From the NCBI RefSeq assembly GCF_003014755.1, contig NZ_PYAW01000001.1, positions 1,798,001 through 1,862,000 on the forward strand: a stretch of 64,000 nucleotides of DNA. Direction: 5' to 3'. The notes beneath the pieces are model-generated. The model saw only the letters and a program-made list of their open reading frames with translations, was not told the DNA's origin and made no database searches. The first letter of the stretch is position 1. Each line of letters starts with the position of its first letter. The DNA comes from Chitinophaga niastensis. GTDB lineage: Bacteria > Bacteroidota > Bacteroidia > Chitinophagales > Chitinophagaceae. This document shows positions 52,325-60,726 of the stretch, one piece after another. The position numbers and the translations under genes were made by a program.

Positions 52325-53650
52325 ATGCTCGCAAAATTTTTCCAGCTCTCTGAACATAAGACTACTGTTAAGAAAGAAGTATTGGCAGGTTTAACCACCT
52401 TCTCTACCATGGCGTATATACTGGCAGTGAATCCCAGTATCCTGTCCAAAACCGGCATGGACTTTAATGCCCTGATAACCGCTACTGCATTGGCTGCGGC
52501 GATTGGTACACTGGTGATGGCATTGTATGCAAAGCTGCCTATTGGTGTGGCGCCGGGCATGGGACTGAATGCTTTTTTTGCCTATACCATTGTGTCGTCT
52601 ATGGGCTACAGCTGGCAATTTGCGCTCACTGCGGTTTTCCTGGAAGGGATCATCTTTATTTTTTTGTCGTTGTTCCGGATACGGGAGGCTATTATCAATA
52701 GTATTCCCGGTAATCTGAAACACGCTATCTCCGTAGGTATAGGGCTGCTGATAGCCCTGATAGGCATGGCCAATGCGGGTATTATTGAAACCGGCATGCG
52801 GCATGTAGGAGAGGGAAAGCTGGATGGGGTGATCCTGAAAATGGGAGATATCACCAGTATAGGACCGCTGATAGCATTGATAGGATTGATTGTTAGTGCA
52901 GTGCTCATGTATAGAAATGTAAACGCCGCATTGCTGATAGGTATCCTCGCGGCTACTGTGATAGGCATTCCATTGGGGATTACGCATATGCCCGAACACG
53001 GACACCTGGTTAGTTTACCGCCATCACTCGCGCCCATAGCCTTTAAACTGCAATTTGATAAAATATTTACACTGGATATGGTGGTGATCTTATTCACGCT
53101 GTTGATGGTAAACCTTTTTGATACGGTGGGCACCTTGATTGGTTTGTGTAACAAAGCAGGTCTGCTGGATGAAAATGGTCGTTTGCCCCGCGCCAAACAG
53201 GCATTGATGGCGGATGCGGTGGGCACTACCGCAGCAGGGCTGCTAGGTACCAGTGTAGTAACAGCTTATGTGGAAAGCGCCAGCGGTATTGCTGCCGGTG
53301 GAAAAACCGGTTTAACTTCACTTACCGTAGCCATCATGTTTTTGTTATCCCTGTTTTTTGCACCCGTGTTTGCCATGATTCCACAAGCCGCCACCGCACC
53401 GGCTTTGATCATAGTGGGTATGCTTATGATGGGATCTGTTACCAAAATAGATTTTAATGATGTAACAGAAGCTATCCCTGCTTTTCTGGCTATTGTGATG
53501 ATGCCTTACAGCTATAGTATAGCAGAAGGTATTGTATTTGGTATGTTGTCTTATGTGTTGCTGAAAGTATTGACAGGACAGTACAAAAGCATCAGCCCTA
53601 TCATGTATGTGCTGGCCGGGTTGTTCATTATCACCTTCCTGGTAAAGTAA
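52325..53650 (+). CDS. NCS2/AzgA-type purine permease
   Basis: A 441-aa membrane protein with 12 or more predicted helices. Family motifs are GVAPGMGLNAFFAYT (about residue 75) and TAYVESASGIAAGGKTGLTS (about 315). AzgA-type members import adenine, guanine or hypoxanthine by proton symport. It could feed hpt (about 31 kb away). A -7 box sits 4 nt before the ATG. Its stop codon abuts the stop of the convergent LD-carboxypeptidase gene. Confidence 0.93.
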   Translation: MLAKFFQLSEHKTTVKKEVLAGLTTFSTMAYILAVNPSILSKTGMDFNALITATALAAAIGTLVMALYAKLPIGVAPGMGLNAFFAYTIVSSMGYSWQFALTAVFLEGIIFIFLSLFRIREAIINSIPGNLKHAISVGIGLLIALIGMANAGIIETGMRHVGEGKLDGVILKMGDITSIGPLIALIGLIVSAVLMYRNVNAALLIGILAATVIGIPLGITHMPEHGHLVSLPPSLAPIAFKLQFDKIFTLDMVVILFTLLMVNLFDTVGTLIGLCNKAGLLDENGRLPRAKQALMADAVGTTAAGLLGTSVVTAYVESASGIAAGGKTGLTSLTVAIMFLLSLFFAPVFAMIPQAATAPALIIVGMLMMGSVTKIDFNDVTEAIPAFLAIVMMPYSYSIAEGIVFGMLSYVLLKVLTGQYKSISPIMYVLAGLFIITFLVK

Positions 53651-54682
53651 TTATTCTTTCAGGGTTACTTTGTCGTCGGATACGCTCAAACTATGCATCA
53701 TACCGCATTTGAGGGCGTAGTTATTTTTCTGGTGTCCTACCGGAAAGTTGAAACAAACAGGATAGCTAAAATCTTTTACTTTTTCCAGTACCATATCATA
53801 CACCGTTTTGCCGAATTCTTCGCCGGGGTCATCGGGTTTAATCCTGTTAAAACCGCCAATGATAAGGCCTGCGAGGTTATCCAGTTTATGGGAGCGTGCT
53901 AATGTACCTAACATACGGTCAAGGCTATACGGATATTCACCTACTTCTTCCAGGAACAGTATTTTACCATTGGTATCTATTTCTGAATCGGTGGCCGATA
54001 AACTTTGAATGATAGACAGATTGCCGCCTGTTAATACGCCACGGGCATTGCCTTTGCGGTTTTTATTATCCGGTGCCGCGCTGTATTGCATCTTCTTACC
54101 GGTTAAGGCCTGGTAAATAGACATGATCGTATCCTGCACTACCGGTTCAGCTTTACTGAAATCATCCGGGAAACTGTTGCACATTTTTGAATGCAGGGAA
54201 GCAATGCCAAAGTGCCGGCTGATGTGGCAATGCAGTACAGTAGCATCGCTGAAACCGATCACCCATTTTGGTTTTTGCTGAAACTTTTTGAAGTCGAGTT
54301 TATCGACTATGCGCGCAGTACCATAGCCACCGCGGCCGCACATAATGGCTTTGATATCATTATCATTCAGCATGGTCTGAAGGTCCTGCAATCTTTCTGT
54401 ATCCGTGCCACCGAAGCTGTAATCACGTGCGCCCACGGTCTTGCCTATACGAATATTAAATCCCCAGCTTTCCATTATCCGGATGGCTGCCTGTATTTCA
54501 TCTCTCTTAATATATCCGGCAGGGCAGGTAATACCAATTATATCTCCTGGCTTCAGGTAAGGCGGAACAAGCGGTTCCTTTTCATGGGAATCGGTTGGTA
54601 AGCCAATGGCGGCAAGTGTTTGCAGTGCGGGTAACCCAATACCGGTAGTGACAAGAGCAGACAGGAAATGTTTGCGATTCAT
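53651..54682 (-). CDS. LD-carboxypeptidase (S66 family)
   Basis: A 343-aa serine peptidase of peptidoglycan recycling that removes the terminal D-Ala of a tetrapeptide. Catalytic elements are the nucleophile elbow GFSDATVLH, LEEVGEYPYSLDRM with the catalytic Glu, and the His in VGHQKNNYAL. I start at ATG 54682 (MNRKHFLSALVTTG), which reads as a signal peptide, giving periplasmic export; ATG 54709 adds 9 residues. It converges with the permease gene without a gap. Confidence 0.92.
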   Translation of the reverse strand: MNRKHFLSALVTTGIGLPALQTLAAIGLPTDSHEKEPLVPPYLKPGDIIGITCPAGYIKRDEIQAAIRIMESWGFNIRIGKTVGARDYSFGGTDTERLQDLQTMLNDNDIKAIMCGRGGYGTARIVDKLDFKKFQQKPKWVIGFSDATVLHCHISRHFGIASLHSKMCNSFPDDFSKAEPVVQDTIMSIYQALTGKKMQYSAAPDNKNRKGNARGVLTGGNLSIIQSLSATDSEIDTNGKILFLEEVGEYPYSLDRMLGTLARSHKLDNLAGLIIGGFNRIKPDDPGEEFGKTVYDMVLEKVKDFSYPVCFNFPVGHQKNNYALKCGMMHSLSVSDDKVTLKE

Positions 54683-54713
54683 ACGCTTAAAATAAGCATA
54701 ATTCGGCAAACAA

Positions 54714-54886
54714 TTATTTATCAGCCGACAGTAGTGATTTCACGTATAGACCAGTGGCCGGATGTAATATTTCCGTGATGAAGTTGCGGGTGGCTATCCT
54801 ATCGTCCGCCATACCGGGAGGTGTCGTATGGTTCCGGCTTTCAGGATTTGCTGGCCATCCTGATCTTTTGGAAATTTGAGCAGCAT
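54714..54886 (-). pseudogene. Possible gene remnant in two frames
   Basis: Two short minus-strand frames overlap: 54794-54886 (30 codons, MLLKFPKDQDGQQILKAG) and 54714-54812 (32 codons, MADDRIATRNFITEILHP, then ATGLYVKSLLSADK). The codon and residue mix looks protein-like and a single frameshift near 54800 would join them. No family is recognised and no longer frame extends upstream. Could also be chance. Confidence 0.25.
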
Positions 54887-54920
54887 ACTACCAAAATTAA
54901 AGTATTTTATTTGCGGACAG

Positions 54921-55529
54921 TTATCTTGACCGGTGGATTTTTACACCAATGTTATATTCGATACCTATACTGCCAATGCCGGTGATATCAGGATTATATT
55001 GATTGTTATTGAGCATGTAGGAGAAACGGGCTCCCCATGAACTATTTGCTATTGGGAAGCGTACGCCGGTATCCATGACGATACCGGAAACATGCACCTG
55101 GTTGGTAGTAACTTCTTCGTCATCGAAGTATTCCACGCTACGGGTAGCATTATGGAATCCATAACCTGCTCCTGCATAAACCCCCCATTTCGTATAGGCT
55201 TTACTGGTAGCTGCATTCCCAAAATTCCAGGCTACTATCAATGGTACATCTGCCATAAAAATGCTGGTGGAATTACCACCTGTACTGCTGTTATAGTTAG
55301 CGTTGATATTGGTACCCAGACCAATGTGCGTACCAATGGAAAAGGTGGATCCTGGAGAGATGACCAGGAAATTTATGCTGGGTGAATATACAATGCCTCC
55401 GCCTAAATGATTGCTGGCAGTGTATAAGCCGGCACCTATGGTATGTGAATATAATTTGGATTGCGCTTCTGTACGCAAATACGAAAGAGAACAGCATACT
55501 GCACACAACAATGTGTATAGTCTGAACAT
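54921..55529 (-). CDS. Outer-membrane beta-barrel protein, function unknown
   Basis: A 202-aa protein with a signal peptide (ends LRTEAQ) and an alternating pattern ending GIEYNIGVKIHRSR. Repeated Gly-rich strands (IGAGLYTASNHLGGG, TKWGVYAGAGYGFHNA) suggest an OMP_b-brl domain. Function unknown. It lies 39 bp downstream of the Lrp/AsnC gene on the same strand and could be in the same transcript. Confidence 0.8.
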   Translation of the reverse strand: MFRLYTLLCAVCCSLSYLRTEAQSKLYSHTIGAGLYTASNHLGGGIVYSPSINFLVISPGSTFSIGTHIGLGTNINANYNSSTGGNSTSIFMADVPLIVAWNFGNAATSKAYTKWGVYAGAGYGFHNATRSVEYFDDEEVTTNQVHVSGIVMDTGVRFPIANSSWGARFSYMLNNNQYNPDITGIGSIGIEYNIGVKIHRSR

Positions 55530-55568
55530 AGGTTGTTTGTAGGTTTAGAGATAAATTATGCAACAATA

Positions 55569-56066
55569 CTAATATACCACCTGGTGCGTGGCTTTAATAA
55601 CGGAAATTACAAATATACTTTGTGTGTGACTTAAATTATCCAGCTCACCTAATTTGTTGACATAAAATTCACGGTACTCGTCCATATCTTTTACCTGTAC
55701 CTTAATCATAAAGTCGAATTCTCCGGAAATATTCAGGCATTCTGTTACTTCTGTAAAGCTCAAAATTTCCTGTATAAATTTCTTACCACATTTTTTATTG
55801 TGTTCTTTCAGGGTAATGTAACACAGTACTGTCAGGCTTTTATTTATTTTCCGGGGGTCTACAATGGCAGCATATTGTTTGATCACGCCTGCCTGTTCCA
55901 TTTTACGTATGCGCTCATATACCGGTGTGGTGCTGAGGTTCAGCTGACCAGCGATCTCGCGGATGGTCATTTTAGCATCTTTTTGTAATAATTTCAGGAT
56001 ACCCATATCTTTTTCATCGAGGGTAAGTTGCACATCCGCAGCAGTATTTTCTTTTTTATTCACCAT
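55569..56066 (-). CDS. Lrp/AsnC family transcriptional regulator
   Basis: A 165-aa regulator with an N-terminal winged HTH (residues about 17-65, TIREIAGQLNLSTTPVYERIRKM) and a C-terminal RAM/AsnC ligand domain (about 85-155, with GEFDFMIKV). Family members sense amino acids as octamers. It is divergent from the MFS exporter at 56175, and the 108-bp gap holds an inverted repeat (56082-56124) suitable as its operator, so I infer that it controls itself and the exporter. Confidence 0.92.
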   Translation of the reverse strand: MVNKKENTAADVQLTLDEKDMGILKLLQKDAKMTIREIAGQLNLSTTPVYERIRKMEQAGVIKQYAAIVDPRKINKSLTVLCYITLKEHNKKCGKKFIQEILSFTEVTECLNISGEFDFMIKVQVKDMDEYREFYVNKLGELDNLSHTQSIFVISVIKATHQVVY

Positions 56067-56081
56067 CTCTCTTTGTATTTA

Positions 56082-56124
56082 GGATAATTATCTTTTTAAA
56101 TAGATTTATTTAGATAATTATTCC
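56082..56124. promoter_or_regulatory. Inverted repeat, likely Lrp/AsnC operator
   Basis: GGATAATTATC (56082-56092) and GATAATTATTCC (56113-56124) are near-complementary, with an extra base in the right half. The centres are about 31 bp apart, about three helical turns. The location between the divergent regulator and MFS genes fits an operator. Confidence 0.5.
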
Positions 56125-56162
56125 AAAATTATTAAAAATAAACTACTTGTGTACCTATTTTA

Positions 56163-56170
56163 TAGGTTTG
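56163..56170 (+). promoter_or_regulatory. -7 box 4 nt before the GTG of the MFS gene
   Basis: TAGGTTTG matches TAnnTTTG and is followed by tggc and GTG at 56175, again suggesting a leaderless mRNA. Confidence 0.45.
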
Positions 56171-56174
56171 TGGC

Positions 56175-57563
56175 GTGAAAAAGAAAAGTATAATTTTAAC
56201 AGTAGCCTGCATGGCTATATTTTTTGAAGCACTGGATGTATCTGTGCTCAACATGGCTATCCCGCAGATGGAGCTGCACTTTCATTTCGGGCCTGCTGCC
56301 ATTCAATGGGTACAAACCGTATATGTATTGTTGTATGCCGGACTGGTATTATTGGGTGGACGTCTGGCGGATACCCGTGGCAGAAAGAAGATCTTTATTA
56401 CCGGTGCCTTTCTGTTTGTTTTGGCCTCCCTGGCAGCAGGTTTTTCACCTTCCTTTACCTGGTTGCTGGTTTGCAGAGGATTGCAGGGGGCAGGTGTAGC
56501 GTTGGCGATTCCTGCTGCCATGGCGATCATCACTAATACTTTTACGGAGGCTCCCGCAAGAAACCATGCGCTTGGTATATTTGGCGCCATGGCAGGAATT
56601 GGTTTTGCTACCGGTCTGGCTATTGGTGGATTAATCAGTAATTATCTGGGCTGGCAGTGGGTTTTTTTTATCAATGTGCCGGTGATTGGTGCAGCTATTT
56701 TATTGGCGTTGAAATTTATTCCTGCAGATGAAAAGGGCACTACAAAGCGGGTAAATAATTTGTTGAGTGCAGTGCTGATCACTGTATTAATGATATTAGC
56801 TGCCTGGCTGATACATGACCTGGGTAATATCGGGAAGGACTATACGAGCTTTTTATTACTGTTATTTGTTTTCCTGGTCACCGGTGTTTTTTTTATCCGG
56901 CGGGAACGCGTGCATACTGCGCCGTTAGTAGACTTCCGTTTGTTCCGTTTAGATGGAGTGATCACCGGAAACATGGGCGCCATGCTGCTTGGCAGCGTTT
57001 TCCTTAGTTATATTTTCCTGCTTACTTTATATCTGCAACAGGTATTGCATTTCAGTTCCTCTCAGGCAGGATTGATATTATTTCCTTTCAGTATTTTATC
57101 GGGGATCATCTCCAAATTTGTATTACCACACTTGTTTGCAAGGTTTGGCGTGATAAAAACAGGTATTATTGGTAATAGCTGTATGTTATGCGGCATCCTC
57201 TTTTTTATACTGAGCTATTTTACTAATTCCCCGCTGCTGTTTATTTTGTGTGCGGTATTGAGTATTAATTCGCTGGGGATGTCTATTACCTTTCCCTGCG
57301 TTACTATACTGGCGGTGCATGCTGTTCCGGAGCAGCAACAGGGCCTGGCTTCCGGCGTAAATGGTACGGCCAATGCGCTGGGAGGAGGACTGGGCCTATC
57401 GTTGGTGGGGTTAGTGATGCAGGTGGCTACTGTAAAAGGAGGACGCCCATACAGTGCAGGATTAGCGATGCTGGTGGTATTGGCACTGTTGGCTATCTTA
57501 CAGTTGTGCCGGTATTATTGGAGGAGCAAATCTTTTAACAGGGCTGTTATTGCTTCCAGTTAG
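56175..57563 (+). CDS. MFS transporter, DHA2 (EmrB/QacA-like) type
   Basis: A 462-aa permease with about 14 predicted helices. MFS motif A is GGRLADTRGRKK; the antiporter motif C region is GIGFATGLAIGGLISNYLGW. The start is GTG 56175. Likely an exporter of small hydrophobic compounds or amino acids; control by the divergent Lrp-type regulator would favour an amino-acid-related substrate, but this is inference. Confidence 0.92.
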   Translation: MKKKSIILTVACMAIFFEALDVSVLNMAIPQMELHFHFGPAAIQWVQTVYVLLYAGLVLLGGRLADTRGRKKIFITGAFLFVLASLAAGFSPSFTWLLVCRGLQGAGVALAIPAAMAIITNTFTEAPARNHALGIFGAMAGIGFATGLAIGGLISNYLGWQWVFFINVPVIGAAILLALKFIPADEKGTTKRVNNLLSAVLITVLMILAAWLIHDLGNIGKDYTSFLLLLFVFLVTGVFFIRRERVHTAPLVDFRLFRLDGVITGNMGAMLLGSVFLSYIFLLTLYLQQVLHFSSSQAGLILFPFSILSGIISKFVLPHLFARFGVIKTGIIGNSCMLCGILFFILSYFTNSPLLFILCAVLSINSLGMSITFPCVTILAVHAVPEQQQGLASGVNGTANALGGGLGLSLVGLVMQVATVKGGRPYSAGLAMLVVLALLAILQLCRYYWRSKSFNRAVIASS

Positions 57564-57587
57564 TTGTAATACCGATAACATATTTAC

Positions 57588-57625
57588 ACAAAAAAAACGT
57601 GCCATAGCATTAGCCATGGCACGTT
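57588..57625 (-). terminator. Terminator of the periplasmic-binding lipoprotein gene (minus strand)
   Basis: AACGTGCCAT/ATGGCACGTT forms a perfect 10-bp stem around a 10-nt loop. The A run at 57590-57597 reads as a T run on the minus strand, so it ends the gene at 57649. Confidence 0.85.
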
Positions 57626-57648
57626 TCAATTATATCGGGAGACTAAAA

Positions 57649-58956
57649 TTATCTGTTCATTTTTATATCTGTGCTATCACCTTTCTGGATGATGAAGATG
57701 TTTTTATTTTCAAAGTAGGAAGGGGTATTATCTCCTTCTTTGAGGTATACCGGTTGGAAATTATAGTTGGTGATCACTTTGGGTGATTCACTTACCATAC
57801 CGTTAAAATAAACGCCATTGTTATGTAGCAGTTTTACGAAGTAGTACGTCAGGTCAAAGCCTTTGAAAGCCATATCAGACGGGCGTGCTTTGTATGTTTT
57901 GCGGAAATAATCATTTACATATCTGCTGTAGGCATCTGTTTTGTCATTGAAGTAAGGAGAGGAGTAGTACACCTGCAATCCTTTGAACTCCGGATCTTTC
58001 AGCTTAAATACATCCCAGGTAGGCATACCAAAAATCTGCAACGGGTAAGTAGTAGCTGAAACGCTTAGCTTACGCAGCAGGCTTTTGGCACCAGCTTCAT
58101 CCAATGCAGTAACAATGATAACGTTTGTACGATCGGTGAGCAGGTATTTGGAAATATCTTCCGGTGTGGTAGCTTCATTCCATATTACTTCTCTGATCTT
58201 TACTTTTTTGTTGTTATCCATTTTATCGTACGATGCTTTGAAATCTGCTGCCAATCTGGATTCGAAGGCAGTGTTTCTGCGGAAGAGCACAATATTTTTG
58301 GTAGTGAAGGCATTTTGTGCATAATTCTGCAATGCTTCACAATGTGTTTTAAGGGTGCTGTTGGTGATATACAGAAATGGATTATCGTTGATACCACCAT
58401 CATTAGGGAATGTGGCAGATACAAAATTTATTTCTTTGTTTTTGGCAAAGTCGCTGAGTTCTTTCAGTTCGGGGTTATTTACCGCACCCAGGATCAGATC
58501 TGTTTCTTCCAGTGATTTATTACGGATCAGAGAGGCTATGCTTTGTTTGCCTTTGCTGTCGTATACCGTTACTTTCAGGTTATAGCCCTGTTGTTGTAAG
58601 GTGTCCAGTGCCAGTTGTGCGCCTTCATAAAATTCGAGGCCTGGTAATACGTACTTTGGCATGGTACGGCCTGGAATATCATTAGAAGTGGCAAACACAG
58701 AATCCAGGTACAGTGGAGCAAAGAAGGCAATGTTGTAAGTCGCTTTTTTTACTTCTTTTCCAAATGCAGGTACATTAAAAGGAGCTTTTGCGGCTTCTTT
58801 TTTGTCTTCCGGTTTTTTTGCCGGTGTAGGTTTGCTTAAAGCTGGCGGAGGCCCATCAATGCGGCTGACAGATTTTCTGGATGATGAACAGGCGCTGATC
58901 AAAACAGAGAATGCTAATACGGCTAACAGGTGTTTTATAGAAACTAAGTGGCTCAT
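57649..58956 (-). CDS. Periplasmic-binding-fold lipoprotein (LppC/LivJ-like)
   Basis: A 435-aa exported lipoprotein. I start at ATG 58956 (MSHLVSIKHLLAVLAF); the lipobox is LISAC. An upstream in-frame ATG at 59001 adds 15 residues and overlaps an inverted repeat. A Pro/Lys/Ala-rich linker (about 35-60) precedes a type I periplasmic-binding fold (about 75-420; IAFFAPLYLDSVF, DLILGAVNNPELKEL). No ABC permease is nearby, so a LpoA-like role is as likely as solute uptake. Confidence 0.83.
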   Translation of the reverse strand: MSHLVSIKHLLAVLAFSVLISACSSSRKSVSRIDGPPPALSKPTPAKKPEDKKEAAKAPFNVPAFGKEVKKATYNIAFFAPLYLDSVFATSNDIPGRTMPKYVLPGLEFYEGAQLALDTLQQQGYNLKVTVYDSKGKQSIASLIRNKSLEETDLILGAVNNPELKELSDFAKNKEINFVSATFPNDGGINDNPFLYITNSTLKTHCEALQNYAQNAFTTKNIVLFRRNTAFESRLAADFKASYDKMDNNKKVKIREVIWNEATTPEDISKYLLTDRTNVIIVTALDEAGAKSLLRKLSVSATTYPLQIFGMPTWDVFKLKDPEFKGLQVYYSSPYFNDKTDAYSRYVNDYFRKTYKARPSDMAFKGFDLTYYFVKLLHNNGVYFNGMVSESPKVITNYNFQPVYLKEGDNTPSYFENKNIFIIQKGDSTDIKMNR

Positions 58957-58983
58957 AACTTGCGCTAATTTACAAAAATCATT

Positions 58984-59090
58984 CCGGGGAGTTTCACGCA
59001 AAGGGGCAAAGGCGCAAAGAGCATATTTTATAACTTAAACAAATTTCTTTGTGCCTTTGCCCCTTTATCCCTTTGCGTGAAACTCCCCGG
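58984..59090. repeat. Long inverted repeat of CAAAG words
   Basis: Outer arms 58984-59005 and 59069-59090 are exact complements over 22 bp. Inner arms (about 59003-59019 and 59046-59062) pair with one mismatch. The right arm carries one extra 8-nt word (ctttatcc), so the two arms differ by one word. The words (CACGCAAAG, GCAAAGGCGCAAAG) are those of the 21832-21923 repeat. It lies 4 bp from the guaA stop and 27 bp from the downstream lipoprotein start. Confidence 0.95.
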
Positions 59091-59094
59091 TTAT

Positions 59095-60633
59095 TTATTC
59101 CCACTCAATAGTAGCAGGTGGTTTGGAACTGATATCGTATACTACCCGATTAATGCCTTTTACCTTGTTAATGATGTCGTTAGACATTTTTGCCAGGAAC
59201 TCATAAGGGAGATGAGCCCAGTCGGCGGTCATACCATCTACAGAAGTTACTGCACGTAAGGCTACTGTGAATTCGTAAGTGCGTTCATCGCCCATTACGC
59301 CTACACTTTGTACCGGCAAAAGGATGGTGCCTGCCTGCCATACTTTGTCGTATAAGCCGGCTTCTTTCAGTCCTTCTACGTATACTGCATCAGCTTCCTG
59401 CAGCATGTTTACCTTTTCAGGGGTAATAGCTCCGAGGATGCGGATAGCCAGACCAGGACCCGGGAACGGATGACGGCCCAGGAATACTTCACTGATGCCT
59501 ATTTCACGGCCTACGCGGCGTACTTCATCTTTAAAGAGGAAGCGCAGTGGCTCCACCAGCTGCATATTCATCTTTTCTGGTAACCCGCCTACGTTGTGGT
59601 GTGATTTGATCGTAACAGAAGGACCATTTACAGAAACGGATTCAATTACATCCGGGTAAATAGTACCCTGTCCAAGGAAAGAAATATCGGTGAGTTGGGT
59701 AGATTCCTGTTGAAAGACTTCAATAAACAGGCGACCAATGACCTTACGTTTTTGTTCAGGATCGGAAACACCTGCCAGCTGTCCGTAAAAAAGATCTTGT
59801 GCATTTACGCCTTTTACATTCAGGCCCATATGTTTGTAAGATTCCAGTACAGTGGTGTACTCATCTTTCCGCAACAGGCCGTTATCTACAAATATGCAGA
59901 AGAGGTTTTTGCCGATTGCTTTGTGGATCAATTCCGCTGCTACGGTGGAGTCAACCCCGCCGCTCAGTGCCATTACCACTCTTTTATCGCCTACCTGTGC
60001 TTTAATTTTTGCTACTGTTTCCTGTACAAAAGCGGCTGGAGTCCAGTCTTGTGTGCATGCGCAGATGTGTACGAGGAAGTTGCGCAGAATTTGTTTGCCT
60101 TCCAGGGAGTGTGTTACTTCCGGGTGGAATTGCAAACCAAATATTGGATTAGCCGCAGCGGTGGTACTTTTGAAAGCAGCTACCGGAATATTTTCCGTAG
60201 TAGCGATGATCTCAAAATTATCCGGGATACGTTTAATGGTATCGGAATGGCTCATCCACACCTGGCTCTTGGATGCGATATCGTATAATAATTTTTCCTC
60301 TTTATCATTGTGTTCCATAAAAGCACGACCGTATTCACGGATGTTGCTTTTAGCCACTTCTCCACCAAAATTTTTAGCCATCATTTGTGCGCCGTAGCAA
60401 ATACCCAGTACTGGTACTTTTGCGGCAATGGCAGCAATATCAATGTTAGGTGCATTTTCCTCATTTATGGAAAATGGACTGCCTGATAATATAACACCTT
60501 TGATAGTTTCGTCCCAGGCAATGGGCTGAAGACAAGGTTTAATTTCGCAATAAACATTCAGTTCCCGGATGCTGCGTGCAATCAGCTGTGTATACTGGGA
60601 TCCGAAATCGAGAATAAGTATCTTTTCTGTCAT
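59095..60633 (-). CDS. guaA: GMP synthase (glutamine-hydrolysing)
   Basis: Converts XMP to GMP with glutamine. A 512-aa fused enzyme: the class I glutamine amidotransferase domain (residues about 1-190) has the nucleophile motif GICYGAQMM and His/Glu in [10 protein letters not shown]; the ATP-pyrophosphatase domain has the P-loop [12 protein letters not shown]; the C-terminal dimerisation domain ends [13 protein letters not shown]. The start at ATG 60633 ([17 protein letters not shown]) is the family start; an upstream in-frame ATG at 60663 lies beyond the -7 box and is unlikely. Confidence 0.97.
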   Translation of the reverse strand: MTEKILILDFGSQYTQLIARSIRELNVYCEIKPCLQPIAWDETIKGVILSGSPFSINEENAPNIDIAAIAAKVPVLGICYGAQMMAKNFGGEVAKSNIREYGRAFMEHNDKEEKLLYDIASKSQVWMSHSDTIKRIPDNFEIIATTENIPVAAFKSTTAAANPIFGLQFHPEVTHSLEGKQILRNFLVHICACTQDWTPAAFVQETVAKIKAQVGDKRVVMALSGGVDSTVAAELIHKAIGKNLFCIFVDNGLLRKDEYTTVLESYKHMGLNVKGVNAQDLFYGQLAGVSDPEQKRKVIGRLFIEVFQQESTQLTDISFLGQGTIYPDVIESVSVNGPSVTIKSHHNVGGLPEKMNMQLVEPLRFLFKDEVRRVGREIGISEVFLGRHPFPGPGLAIRILGAITPEKVNMLQEADAVYVEGLKEAGLYDKVWQAGTILLPVQSVGVMGDERTYEFTVALRAVTSVDGMTADWAHLPYEFLAKMSNDIINKVKGINRVVYDISSKPPATIEWE

Positions 60634-60640
60634 GGTGGTG

Positions 60641-60648
60641 CAAAGATA
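60641..60648 (-). promoter_or_regulatory. -7 box for guaA
   Basis: Minus-strand TATCTTTG matches TAnnTTTG and ends 7 nt before the ATG at 60633. It supports that start over 60663. Confidence 0.55.
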
Positions 60649-60726
60649 AAGTCCTTCTGTCAATTTCGGATTTTGAAATTAGAAATTAGGAAATCTAGTT
60701 GTACCTTTCTTATATAATTTAAGCCC

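Noticed and set aside
18917..59090. Insertion sequence remnants or miniature inverted-repeat elements
   Set aside because: No target-site duplications were found by eye, arms differ between loci, and one arm contains the end of its neighbouring gene, which does not suit transposition.
59695..60288. 197-codon plus-strand frame opposite guaA
   Set aside because: Shadow of the conserved GMP synthase; no independent evidence.
60634..60663. Earlier ATG for guaA
   Set aside because: It lies beyond the -7 box TATCTTTG; the family start is [16 protein letters not shown] at 60633.
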